9,123 nt of DNA from CAZNNH01 sp964574335 (lineage in GTDB: Bacteria; Acidobacteriota; Vicinamibacteria; Fen-336): positions 1-9,123 of the forward strand of contig CAZNNH010000219.1 of assembly GCA_964574335.1 (NCBI GenBank). The letters run 5' to 3'. This document shows, one piece after another, positions 1 through 6,935 of the stretch. A program made the position numbers and the translations under genes. Below the pieces are notes generated by a model. That model was not told the origin of the DNA. It searched no databases and saw only the letters and a list, made by a program, of their open reading frames with translations. The number at the start of each line of letters is the position of its first letter. Position 1 is the first letter of the stretch.

Positions 1-150
1 GTCGGCAGCGGCGACGACGACGACATCGTGGCCCGGCAGCTCCGCGAGGCGGCGATCAACGAGGATGATCCCGAGCTGCGTGAGCGGCTGTGGCAGGAGT
101 ACCGAGACTACAAGCAGGGGGAGACCGCTGCCGAGGAGCGTGAGCCTTGA
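1..150 (+). CDS. C-terminal end of an unidentified upstream protein (partial)
   Basis: An open frame enters from the left edge and stops at the TGA at 148-150, giving the last 49 residues of a protein. The piece begins with a Gly/Asp-rich stretch (VGSGDDDD), then a charged, probably helical segment (IVARQLREAA, then DPELRERLWQEYRDYKQG), and ends in an acidic tail. I do not recognise a named domain and the N-terminus lies outside the window, so no function is offered. Its stop codon overlaps the TTG start of the next gene by 4 bp, and the Shine-Dalgarno-like sequence of that gene lies inside this coding end. This indicates that the operon begins upstream of the window. Codon use is the same GC-rich type as the rest. 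The reading frame is well supported by composition and by the coupled overlap; the identity is unknown. Confidence 0.7.
   Translation, partial: VGSGDDDDIVARQLREAAINEDDPELRERLWQEYRDYKQGETAAEEREP
133..138 (+). promoter_or_regulatory. Ribosome binding site supporting the TTG start at 147
   Basis: GAGGAG lies 8 nt before the TTG codon. An in-frame TGA at 141-143 blocks any earlier start, and no ATG, GTG or TTG occurs in frame before the lipobox-like cysteine codon. This site therefore decides the unusual TTG start. Confidence 0.55.
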
Positions 151-1394
151 GAGCCGGCGAGACCAGTAAGTGGTCGAGGGCGGGCCGAGGCGCGGCCCTG
201 TCGCTCCTGCTGACGGCCCCGGCGTGCGTCACCCAGGGGAGCGACGTGGTCACGCCGATCGAGGCGATTCAGGCCCGCAGCGAGATCCCCGAGGCCCAGC
301 TTCTCGACCTCAGCATCGAGATCCTCGACCCCGGCCTGCCGGAGGGCGAGGAGTCCGCGCTCGAGGAGCAAGGGATCTTCCCCGACGTACGCCGGTCGGA
401 AGCCCGCTTCATCCCCGTCCACCTGATGCGAACCCTGCAGTCGACCGGCCACTGGGGGGCGGTGCGCGTGATCCCACCCGGGGTCGGCAGCAGCGACGTG
501 ATCGTGTCGGGGCGGATCGTCAAGTCGAACGGGAAGCAGCTCGAGCTCGAGCTCCGGGTGGTCGACGCCACCGGTCAGGAGTGGCTGGAGACGACCTACG
601 ACGAGCGCGCCGACGTGAGCTGCTACCGGCAGGACAAGGGCACCTCGCGCGAGCCCTTCCAGAACCTGTACAACAGGATCGCCAACGACATCCTGGCCGA
701 GCGACAACGGCGCGATGCTGCGGCGGTTGCGCGGGTCCGCCAGGTCGCCGAGCTCCGCTTCGCCTCGTCGCTGGCGCCGCAGGCCTTCGAAGGCGATCTG
801 AAGGTGGATGGCAAAGGACACCGCCAGGTGGAGCGGCTCCCGGCGGCCGACGATCCGATGCTGGAGAGGATCGCCCGGATCCGCCAGCGTGACGACCTCT
901 TCATCGACACCCTCAACGAGCACTACGCGGACTTCTACGCCCGCATGGACAAGCCTTACGACGACTGGCGCGGCTACAGCTACGAGGAGCAGATCGCCGC
1001 CGACGCCATCAAGCGCGAGTCGACCGCCAAGACCGTGGGCGGCATCCTGATCGGGGTGGTGGGCCTGCTGCTCGGCGACTCCCACGATCGAGGCCGGCAG
1101 GTCCTGAGCGACGCCGCGGTGATCGGGGGCATGGCGATGGTCCAGAGCGGTCTCCAGAAGCGCGAGGAAGCCAAGATCCACAGCGCCGCGCTGCGGGAGC
1201 TGGGCGCCTCGCTCGACTCGGAGGTCACGCCGCTGCTGGTGGACGTGGAGGGCCAGACGATGCGGTTGACCGGATCAGCCGAGACCCAGTTCGCGACCTG
1301 GCGCCGGATGCTACGCGAGATCTTCGCGACGGAGACCGGGATCCCCGCCGATCCCAACCAGGCCCCCCCCGAAGACGAGGTCCCGCAGGATTGA
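147..1394 (+). CDS. Putative outer-membrane lipoprotein of unknown function
   Basis: A 415-residue protein. The N-terminus has a basic region (K8, R11, R14), a short hydrophobic core (AALSLLLTAPA) and Cys27 in a TAPAC context, a permissive lipobox. Residue 28 is Val, not Asp, so lipidation would be expected to send it to the outer membrane. Residues about 50-180 look like a mixed alpha/beta domain, with a hydrophobic beta-rich part (DVIVSGRIV, then LELELRVVDATG) ending near FQNLYNRIAND; this loosely recalls small periplasmic alpha/beta domains of the CsgG/LpoB kind, but I cannot assign it. Residues about 235-292 are charged and helical. Two Gly-rich hydrophobic patches follow (296-309 and 323-334), possibly membrane-interacting or glycine-zipper-like. 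The TTG start overlaps the upstream stop as TTGA, suggesting coupling, and the kinase gene follows after 22 bp. An eight-C run at 1363-1370 near the 3' end is a possible slippage or sequencing-error spot, but the frame is intact. Function is unknown; a partner in the same envelope complex is inferred from context only. Confidence 0.75.
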   Translation: MRAGETSKWSRAGRGAALSLLLTAPACVTQGSDVVTPIEAIQARSEIPEAQLLDLSIEILDPGLPEGEESALEEQGIFPDVRRSEARFIPVHLMRTLQSTGHWGAVRVIPPGVGSSDVIVSGRIVKSNGKQLELELRVVDATGQEWLETTYDERADVSCYRQDKGTSREPFQNLYNRIANDILAERQRRDAAAVARVRQVAELRFASSLAPQAFEGDLKVDGKGHRQVERLPAADDPMLERIARIRQRDDLFIDTLNEHYADFYARMDKPYDDWRGYSYEEQIAADAIKRESTAKTVGGILIGVVGLLLGDSHDRGRQVLSDAAVIGGMAMVQSGLQKREEAKIHSAALRELGASLDSEVTPLLVDVEGQTMRLTGSAETQFATWRRMLREIFATETGIPADPNQAPPEDEVPQD

Positions 1395-1416
1395 CCGCCG
1401 GCCGCACGCTTGCCTC

Positions 1417-3381
1417 ATGAGCCCGCTCGAGCCCGGCACATCCCTCGGCGAAGGCTTCACCCTGGTACGGCGGCTGGGCCAGGGAAGCGGCGGTGAGGTC
1501 TGGCTCTGCCGCCATCAGGACGAGATGGTGGTGGCCAAGCTGCTGCCGCCCGACGCCCCCTCCGCGACGCTCGCGCTGCTGGAACGCGAGTGCCGGTTGC
1601 TTCGCAAGCTCGATCACCCGCACATCGTCCGGGTGGATGGCTTCCACCGGACCGAGGTGGCGGCGTTCGTCACGATGGACTACGTCGACGGCGTCAGCCT
1701 GGCCGACCTGCGTGGCGCGCCGCCCTCTCGTGTCCTCGACGCGGTGCTGCCGATCGCGGAGGCGCTCGAGCACGCCCATTCGCTGGGCATCGTGCACCGC
1801 GACGTCAAGCTCGGCAACGTGCGCTGCGACTCCCGAGGCCGACCGTATCTGCTCGATTTCGGCATCGCCGGCGTGCTGGCCGCCGGGCAGGGCGAGCCTC
1901 GGCTGAGCGGTGGCGGCTCGCGTCACGGTGTGAGCCCGGAGCAGCTCTCCGGGGAGGAGCCACAGCCGGCCGACGACATCTACGCCTTCGGGGCAATGCT
2001 CTACGAGCTGCTCGCCGGCCAGCCGCCGCCGCGGCCGGAGCCCGAAGAGCCGCCCACCGGCGCGGCGTCCCGGGAGATGGTGGCCAGCTACGACCTACCG
2101 CCACGCCTGCGGGGGCTGGTCAGGAGGCTGCTGGCCAGGACGGCGAGGGAACGCCCGCCGAGCATGTCGGCCGTGGCGGATGAGCTCCGGTCCGTCCAGG
2201 CCGAGCTTCCACCGCCCGGCAGCGAGTCGACGCCGTTGCCGCTCGACAGGAAGGCGATCCGCCTCACCCCGCCCCCGCGAGCCGCGGCGTCGCGTGGCGG
2301 CCTGCCACCCACGGGTGGGCCCGGCGCGGCGCGGTCTCTGGCTCGGCCGGTCCCCGTCGGCAGCGCGGTTCTGCTCGGGGCGCTTTGCCTGGCTGCGGCC
2401 GGTGTCTTCCTCTACCTCCCGCGCCTTGCGGAGCGGCGAGGTCCTCTCGTCGCTGAGGCCCGCGAGGCCGGTGCCGGTGTCGAGGCGAAGGCCGGGAGAC
2501 CCGCGGTCGAGGCGCCCGACCCTGTCTCCGTGTCGCGCGAGCCGCCGCCTGCCGCAGACGCGGCGCAGCCGGAGGAGGGCGAGGGGCTGAAGGTCGCAGC
2601 CCAGGCCGCGCCGAGCCCCCCCGGTCACGGCCTCACGACGTCGGGCCGCAGCCCACGAACCTCGAGGACGCCGCCGGCCGATGACAGCCACACCCGCGCC
2701 ATGTCGCAGACGCTCCAGGCCCTCGACCAAGGCGACCTGGTCGCGGCGCGCGGTGCCCTGGAGCGTGCCGCCGCTTCCCGCCCCGATGCGGCCGAGGTGG
2801 CGGATGCGCGGGCCCAGCTCGACCAGCTCGAGCGGCTGCAGGCGATCGAGCTCCACAGCCGAAGGGCGGCGGAGAACGAGGCACGGGAGGAGTGGGCCGA
2901 CGCCACCCGGGAGCACGCGGCGGTGCTGGCCGTCGACGGGACGATCGCCGCCGCCCAGGCAGGCCAGCAGCGGAGCGTGGAGATGGCGCGCCTCTACGCC
3001 GACTTGGCGGCGCACATCGCCCATGCCGAGCGCCTGTCGACGCCCGCCGTCTACCAGGAGGCCCGGGGCTTGCTGGAGCGCGCGATGGCCGTCCGGCCTG
3101 CCAGACCGCGTCTGGCTGACCAGATCGTGCGGCTGCACGCGCAACTTCTGGCCGCGGCCACGCCGGTTTCGGTGGAGCTTCGCTCGGACGGGCTGACCGA
3201 CGTCGTCATGTACCGGGTGGGCCCGCTGGGTCGCTTCGAGCGACGCACGCTCGAGCTGCTGCCGGGGACCTACACGGTGGTGGGCCGTCGTCGAGGCTAC
3301 CGGGACGTCCGGCACCAGCTCCAGGTGGCTCCCGGCGAGGCGCCGCCGCCGCTGCTGGTGCGCTGCCAGGAGGTGGTGTGA
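1417..3381 (+). CDS. Membrane-anchored Hanks-type Ser/Thr protein kinase with PEGA-like ectodomain
   Basis: A 654-residue kinase with the catalytic set visible. It has a Gly loop G21-Q-G-S-G-G-E-V28, ATP-binding Lys41 (VVAK), a probable alpha-C Glu58, catalytic loop H127-R-D129-V-K131 with N134, metal-binding D147-F-G149, an SPE motif at 173-175 and D187 (DIYAFG). It should therefore be an active cytoplasmic kinase (about residues 12-262). A Pro/Ala-rich linker leads to one membrane helix at about 312-334, then another low-complexity stretch (about 340-425), a helical repeat-like region (about 427-580), and a C-terminal beta-rich PEGA-like module (about 581-650, with LPGTYTVVGRRRGYRDV). The ectodomain should be periplasmic. 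The activation segment is unusual: it has no Thr, and the usual GTxxYxSPE reads G-S168-R-H-G171-V-S-P-E. The ATG at 1417 places the Gly loop at the normal distance but has no clear Shine-Dalgarno sequence, so translation may depend on coupling to the lipoprotein gene. Its stop overlaps the next gene by 4 bp. Substrates are unknown; FHA-bearing neighbours are obvious candidates. Confidence 0.92.
   Translation: MSPLEPGTSLGEGFTLVRRLGQGSGGEVWLCRHQDEMVVAKLLPPDAPSATLALLERECRLLRKLDHPHIVRVDGFHRTEVAAFVTMDYVDGVSLADLRGAPPSRVLDAVLPIAEALEHAHSLGIVHRDVKLGNVRCDSRGRPYLLDFGIAGVLAAGQGEPRLSGGGSRHGVSPEQLSGEEPQPADDIYAFGAMLYELLAGQPPPRPEPEEPPTGAASREMVASYDLPPRLRGLVRRLLARTARERPPSMSAVADELRSVQAELPPPGSESTPLPLDRKAIRLTPPPRAAASRGGLPPTGGPGAARSLARPVPVGSAVLLGALCLAAAGVFLYLPRLAERRGPLVAEAREAGAGVEAKAGRPAVEAPDPVSVSREPPPAADAAQPEEGEGLKVAAQAAPSPPGHGLTTSGRSPRTSRTPPADDSHTRAMSQTLQALDQGDLVAARGALERAAASRPDAAEVADARAQLDQLERLQAIELHSRRAAENEAREEWADATREHAAVLAVDGTIAAAQAGQQRSVEMARLYADLAAHIAHAERLSTPAVYQEARGLLERAMAVRPARPRLADQIVRLHAQLLAAATPVSVELRSDGLTDVVMYRVGPLGRFERRTLELLPGTYTVVGRRRGYRDVRHQLQVAPGEAPPPLLVRCQEVV
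3368..3374 (+). promoter_or_regulatory. Ribosome binding site for the GTG start at 3378
   Basis: AGGAGGT is a near-perfect Shine-Dalgarno core inside the kinase 3' end. It sits only 3 nt from the GTG at 3378, which forms a GTGA overlap with the kinase stop (3379-3381). The short spacing is suboptimal, but the overlap favours re-initiation by terminating ribosomes. Confidence 0.5.
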
Positions 3382-5810
3382 CCGCTGCGATCCGGCTCGA
3401 GGACGCGCAGGGGATCCGCGCCCTGGTGGAAGGCGACTTCCCGCTCACCCTCGGTGCCGCGCCCGCGGACATCGTGCTGGCGGGGGCCAGCCCGGGCTCG
3501 CCGGTGGCTTTCCTGGGGCTGGCGGAGGACGAGCTGTTCGTCCAGCCGAGCGGCGGGCCGGCGCGCCTGGTGTGCAACGACGCACCGGTGACGGCCTCCC
3601 TGTGGCTCAGGGACGGGGACGTCCTGCGTTTCGGGGCGACCCGCATCGCGGTGGACCTCGATCCGCGTGGCCTGCGGCTGCGGGTTCTGCGGGCCGACGA
3701 GGATGACCCCACCGAGCCACCTCGATTCCTGCCGTCCTCGTCGGCCGTCGCCGCGCTGCCCGCGCCTGACCCGCTGATCCGACCGGTCGCCTTCGAGCCC
3801 CGCCCGTTCAACCTTTCACGCCGGCCACGGCTCGCGGTGCGGCCGCGGGCGCTCCTGGTCTGGGCACTGCTCGGGCTCGGCGCCCTGCTCTCGTGGTTCC
3901 TGCTGACGGCTCGTTCCGTGCACCTGCAGATCGTCCCCCCGCCGGAGCGGGTGACCGTAAAGGGGGCCCTCCCCCGGATCCGGGTCGGCGATCGGTACCT
4001 GCTGAGGCCGGGTCGCTATCAGCTCCGGGCGGAGAGGTCCGGCTACCGCGCGCTCGAGGTCCCGATCGAGGTGACGGAGGATGCCGCCCAGGAGCTGCGC
4101 TTCGAGCTCGTCAAGAAGCCGGGCCTCCTGGCGATCGACGTCGGGGGCGTGGTGGACGCCGCGGTGATCGTGGACGGATCCTTGGCGGGGACGACGCCGC
4201 TGCCGCCGTTGGAGCTCGCCGCCGGCGATCACCAGATCACCATCCGCTCCGACCGTCACCTCGAGCACATGGCCCGGGTCTCGATCGAGGGGATGGGAAG
4301 CGAGCAGACGCTGGCCGTGACGCTGGTCCCCAACTGGGCTTCGGTCGCCTTCGACTCGCAGCCGGCGGGGGCCGCCGTGCGGGTCGACGGTCGGATGGTG
4401 GGGACGACACCGTTGACCGCGGAGGTCGGAGCGGGGGATCGGTCGGTCGAGATCGTGAAGGCGGGCTACCGGCCCCACCGCACCCGCATCGAGGTGGTCG
4501 CCGACCAGGCCCAGCGGCTTCCGCGAGTGGCGTTGGCGCCGGCCGACGGACGGCTGGTCCTGACCAGCGAGCCGACGCCCGTGACGGTGCTGGTGGGGGG
4601 GGTATCGCGCGGGCAGACACCGCTGACCCTCGATCTGGCGCCGGGGCGCGGCCACCACTTGCACCTGACCCGGGTCGGGTACGACCCGCAGTCACTCGAC
4701 TTGAGCCTGGACGCCGGCGAGGAGCGGGCGCTGCACGTGGCGTTGGTCGCAATGCAGAGCGAGCTGCGGATCGAGGCGTTGCCCGTCGGCGCCGAGCTGC
4801 TGCTAGATGGGCAGCCGCAGGGCCTCGCCAACCGTGTGCTTCAGCTCACCGCCGAGCCGCACCAGATCGAGATCCGGCGGGAGGGCTACCGGACCCAGTC
4901 CCAGGTGGTCACGGGGCGCCCCGGCCATCCCCAGTCCTTGCGGGTGACGCTCGAGCCGCTGGCCCCCGCGGAGCCCGAGCTGCCGACCCGGGTCCGGACC
5001 GCCCAGGGGCTCGACCTGCGGCTGATCCGGCCCGGCCGCCTACAGATGGGAGCCACGCGGCGTGAGCCGGGACGCCGTGCCAACGAGGTGCTGCATGAGG
5101 TGGAGCTGACCCACCCCTTCTACGTGTCGACCACGGAGGTCTCCAACCGGGAGTTCCGGCGTTTCCAGCCCCACCACCTCTCCGGGCAGGTGGAGGGCCA
5201 GAGCCTGGAGACGGACGACCATCCCGTGGTGCGGGTGACCTGGGAGCAGGCGGCCGCCTACTGCAACTGGCTGAGCGCCCAGGAATCGCTGCCTCCCGCG
5301 TACGTCCAGCGGGGCGGGCGCCTGGCGGCGAGCGACCCGCTCTCGACCGGCTACCGGCTGCCCACCGAGGCCGAGTGGGCCTGGGTGGCGCGCTACGCCG
5401 ATCCGAAGAAGCCGCTCAAGTACCCCTGGGGTGAGGCCCTGCCGGCACTGCCTGGCTCCGGCAACTACGCCGATGCCTCGGCCCGAGAGCTGCTCGGGAC
5501 GGCGCTGCCGGACTACGACGACCGCTACCCGGTGACCGCGCCGGTCGAGAGCTTCCCGCCCAACCCGCTCGGTCTGTTCAACCTGGGCGGCAACGTGGCG
5601 GAGTGGGTGCATGACTTCTACGCTGTCCGGCCCGACGGAGCCGGAGAGGTGGCGCGCGACCCGACGGGTCCGAAAGAGGGCGCGTACCATGTGATCCGCG
5701 GATCGAGCTTCATGGATGCGACGGTGACCAAGCTGCGGTTGAGCTACCGTGACTACGGGGACGGCGCGCGTCCGGACGTCGGCTTCCGGGTGGCGCGCTA
5801 CGTGAGGTGA
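3378..5810 (+). CDS. FHA-like, transmembrane, PEGA-repeat protein with a cysteine-less FGE/SUMF1-like domain
   Basis: An 810-residue multidomain protein. Residues about 5-95 have the strand pattern of an FHA domain (PLTLGAAPADIVL, N67, LRDGDVLRFG), but the GR arginine and the SxxH motif are absent. A basic stretch (R148-R157) precedes one membrane helix at about 158-177, which puts the head in the cytoplasm and the rest in the periplasm. Five PEGA-type repeats follow, at about 181-245, 248-318, 320-387, 390-458 and 461-527. They carry recurrent GTTPL or GQTPL and a GY turn (SGYRALEV, AGYRPHRT, VGYDPQSL, EGYRTQSQ). Residues about 545-808 match the FGE-sulfatase (SUMF1/formylglycine-generating enzyme) family: LQMGAT, STTEVSNREF, PVVRVTWEQAAAYCNWLS, YRLPTEAEWAW, NLGGNVAEWVHDFY, VIRGSSF and GFRVARY. 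The two catalytic Cys of true formylglycine-generating enzymes are missing; the only cysteines are C66 and C629. A structural or ligand-binding role is therefore likelier than aerobic Cys oxidation. It overlaps the kinase gene, and the next gene begins 3 nt after its stop. An eight-G run at 4595-4602 does not break the frame. Confidence 0.88.
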   Translation: MTAAIRLEDAQGIRALVEGDFPLTLGAAPADIVLAGASPGSPVAFLGLAEDELFVQPSGGPARLVCNDAPVTASLWLRDGDVLRFGATRIAVDLDPRGLRLRVLRADEDDPTEPPRFLPSSSAVAALPAPDPLIRPVAFEPRPFNLSRRPRLAVRPRALLVWALLGLGALLSWFLLTARSVHLQIVPPPERVTVKGALPRIRVGDRYLLRPGRYQLRAERSGYRALEVPIEVTEDAAQELRFELVKKPGLLAIDVGGVVDAAVIVDGSLAGTTPLPPLELAAGDHQITIRSDRHLEHMARVSIEGMGSEQTLAVTLVPNWASVAFDSQPAGAAVRVDGRMVGTTPLTAEVGAGDRSVEIVKAGYRPHRTRIEVVADQAQRLPRVALAPADGRLVLTSEPTPVTVLVGGVSRGQTPLTLDLAPGRGHHLHLTRVGYDPQSLDLSLDAGEERALHVALVAMQSELRIEALPVGAELLLDGQPQGLANRVLQLTAEPHQIEIRREGYRTQSQVVTGRPGHPQSLRVTLEPLAPAEPELPTRVRTAQGLDLRLIRPGRLQMGATRREPGRRANEVLHEVELTHPFYVSTTEVSNREFRRFQPHHLSGQVEGQSLETDDHPVVRVTWEQAAAYCNWLSAQESLPPAYVQRGGRLAASDPLSTGYRLPTEAEWAWVARYADPKKPLKYPWGEALPALPGSGNYADASARELLGTALPDYDDRYPVTAPVESFPPNPLGLFNLGGNVAEWVHDFYAVRPDGAGEVARDPTGPKEGAYHVIRGSSFMDATVTKLRLSYRDYGDGARPDVGFRVARYVR
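5804..5810 (+). promoter_or_regulatory. Ribosome binding site for the small exported protein
   Basis: GAGGTGA overlaps the preceding gene's stop codon, and the GAGG core ends 6 nt before the ATG at 5814. This supports real translation of the short downstream frame. Confidence 0.5.
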
Positions 5811-5813
5811 GCC

Positions 5814-6041
5814 ATGAGCCTTCTTGCCCGCGTCCTTCTCCTGGCCAGCCTGCTGGCCGCCCTGATAGGCTCCTTTGCCTCCGCCGACAGCGCGGCCAAT
5901 CGGGCCGAGCCCGCGGCGACGCCCCGCCAGGCCGAGCCTGGCGTCGAGCCGAGGGCGACACGGCCGGACGACATCGAGCGCTTCCAGCCCTCGGAGGAGC
6001 TGCCCTCGGACAGCGCGGTCTCGTTTCCGGTGGACATCTAG
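5814..6041 (+). CDS. Small exported protein of unknown function (75 aa)
   Basis: A 75-residue protein. It has a clear Sec signal peptide: MSLLARVLLLASLLAALIG as n- and h-region, then A22-S-A24 before D25, which fits signal peptidase I cleavage. There is no lipobox cysteine. The mature part would be about 51 residues, with an Ala/Pro/Glu-rich, probably disordered first half. The more structured-looking acidic end contains DDIERFQPSEELPSD and AVSFPVDI. No known domain is recognised. The signal peptide, the good ribosome binding site and the tight fit between two larger genes (3 nt after one stop, 13 nt before the next start) argue that it is real. A periplasmic accessory or plug-like peptide for the adjacent channel subunit is a guess from position only. 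A competing long frame runs across this region in +1 but has no start evidence. Confidence 0.75.
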   Translation: MSLLARVLLLASLLAALIGSFASADSAANRAEPAATPRQAEPGVEPRATRPDDIERFQPSEELPSDSAVSFPVDI

Positions 6042-6044
6042 GAC

Positions 6045-6049
6045 GGGAG
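6045..6049 (+). promoter_or_regulatory. Ribosome binding site fixing the channel-subunit start at 6055
   Basis: GGGAG lies 5 nt before the ATG at 6055. It selects this start over the much longer upstream extension of the same frame, which would overlap the small exported protein. Confidence 0.5.
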
Positions 6050-6054
6050 CGGCG

Positions 6055-6852
6055 ATGAAGAAGGCCTATCCGACCGAGCTGGTCTTCCAGGTGGCGTCCC
6101 TGATCTTCGCCATGACGCTGGTCCACGCCGTCTACGTGCTGTGGATCCGTCCCACCGCCGGCACCGTGCTGGCCCGACAGGCTGCCCGCATGTCGACCGA
6201 CCCCAACTACGTCCAGGAGCGCTCGGTCTACGTGATCGTGCGGGACTACGAGCAGGAGTCCTGCTTCATCCTGATGCTCTGGGCCATGGCGATCGTCGGC
6301 TACAAGGGGCGGCAGACGCTGCGGGAGCAGCGCCTGCTGGAGACCGAGCTGGTGCCGCTGGGGCAGGGGACCCGGATCCTCCCCGAGGACGCACGAGAGT
6401 ACGCCCGCCATATCGAGGCCCTGCCCGAGGCCCAGCAGCGCTTCCTGCTGCCGCGCTCGTTGCTGCAGGCCCTGCACCGCTTCAGCGCGACCCGGGACAT
6501 CCAGGACGCCTCCGGCACCGCCCGCGCCCTGTGCGAGGCGGAATCGGAGCGGCTCGACTCCGAGCTGTCGATGCTCCGCTACATCGCCTGGGCGATCCCC
6601 GCGATCGGCTTCATCGGCACGGTGCGCGGCATCGGGGACGCCCTGGCCCAGGCCCACAAGGCGATCGTGGGGGACATTGCCGGGGTGACCGAGAGCCTGG
6701 GGGTGGCCTTCAACTCCACCTTCATCGCGCTCTTGATCAGCATCGTGCTGATGTTCCTGCTCCATCAGCTCCAGCTCCAGCAGGAGCGCCTGGTGCTGGA
6801 CAGCGAGACCTACCTGGACCGGCACCTCATCCAGCACCTGAGGGTGTCCTAG
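6055..6852 (+). CDS. MotA/TolQ/ExbB-family proton-channel subunit
   Basis: A 265-residue inner-membrane protein starting at the ATG at 6055. Hydrophobic segments lie at about 11-30, 69-83 (short), 175-193 and 216-237, with a roughly 90-residue hydrophilic loop (84-174). This is compatible with N-in topology, a short periplasmic loop and a large cytoplasmic domain, as in MotA-like subunits. The family signature is in the last two helices: IPAIGFIGTVRGIGDAL (G188-T189-V190), then AGVTESLGVAFNSTFIALLIS with T222. Thr residues in these helices line the ion path in known ExbB/TolQ proteins; assigning T189 and T222 to that role is by analogy. Family members form pentamers around a dimer of a single-pass partner with a membrane Asp (ExbD, TolR, MotB, ZorB), and turn proton flow into motion across the envelope. 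No standard ExbD/TolR/MotB gene is in the window; the vWA protein at 8350 is the candidate partner. No Ton, Tol or flagellar genes are nearby, so this is a separate system. Confidence 0.9.
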   Translation: MKKAYPTELVFQVASLIFAMTLVHAVYVLWIRPTAGTVLARQAARMSTDPNYVQERSVYVIVRDYEQESCFILMLWAMAIVGYKGRQTLREQRLLETELVPLGQGTRILPEDAREYARHIEALPEAQQRFLLPRSLLQALHRFSATRDIQDASGTARALCEAESERLDSELSMLRYIAWAIPAIGFIGTVRGIGDALAQAHKAIVGDIAGVTESLGVAFNSTFIALLISIVLMFLLHQLQLQQERLVLDSETYLDRHLIQHLRVS

Positions 6853-6929
6853 TGGTGCCACTCATCAACGAGTCGCGCTCTCCGAGCGACCCACGACCCG
6901 CTCCTGCCTCGCCCGTCACGGGCCACTAG
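6849..6929 (+). repeat. 7-bp inverted repeat bracketing the 83-bp intergenic gap
   Basis: CTAGTGG at 6849-6855 is complemented by CCACTAG at 6923-6929, on either side of the largest gap in the window. Inside it are a small palindrome AGTGGTGCCACT (6851-6862) and a GCCCG-TCA-CGGGC hairpin (6911-6923). There is no T-tract, so this is not an ordinary rho-independent terminator. It could fold the mRNA between the channel gene and the next gene, or be a chance match. Confidence 0.3.
6852..6929 (+). other. Possible 25-codon leader-type ORF in the gap between channel and FHA genes
   Basis: A GTG at 6852 overlaps the last base of the channel gene's TAG stop. It has a GAGGGTG Shine-Dalgarno-like sequence at 6840-6846 and runs 25 codons to a TAG at 6927-6929, 6 nt before the next ATG. 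The peptide (VVPLINESRS..., then Pro/Ala/Ser-rich) has no recognisable feature. It could keep ribosomes moving across the gap and so couple the downstream gene, or be accidental. Confidence 0.15.
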
Positions 6930-6935
6930 AGAGCT

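Noticed and set aside
2095..3315. Long open frame on the minus strand (406 codons), and similar ones at 5710-6861 and 108-1181
   Set aside because: They lie antisense to genes with clear domains or a coherent export signal. They have low-complexity His/Arg/Gly-rich translations typical of GC-rich shadows and show no recognisable motifs.
4595..4602. Run of eight G as a programmed frameshift site
   Set aside because: The zero frame continues through complete PEGA repeats and the FGE-like domain, and the alternative frames give no meaningful product. It is at most a slippage or sequencing-error hotspot.
3893..5065. Long + strand frame inside the PEGA repeat gene (390 codons)
   Set aside because: It is an Arg/Gly/Pro-rich alternative-frame translation with no domain, while the overlapping frame holds clear PEGA and FGE-like motifs.
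5010..5810. Active formylglycine-generating enzyme
   Set aside because: The catalytic Cys pair is absent and no sulfatase gene is present.
5875..6054. N-terminal extension of the channel gene by about 60 codons
   Set aside because: The extension is Arg/Pro-rich and out of family. It overlaps the small exported protein, and the ATG at 6055 has its own ribosome site and begins a normal first membrane helix.
6911..6923. GCCCG-TCA-CGGGC hairpin as a transcription terminator
   Set aside because: The 5-bp stem has no following T-tract and lies just before a gene that appears to belong to the same operon.
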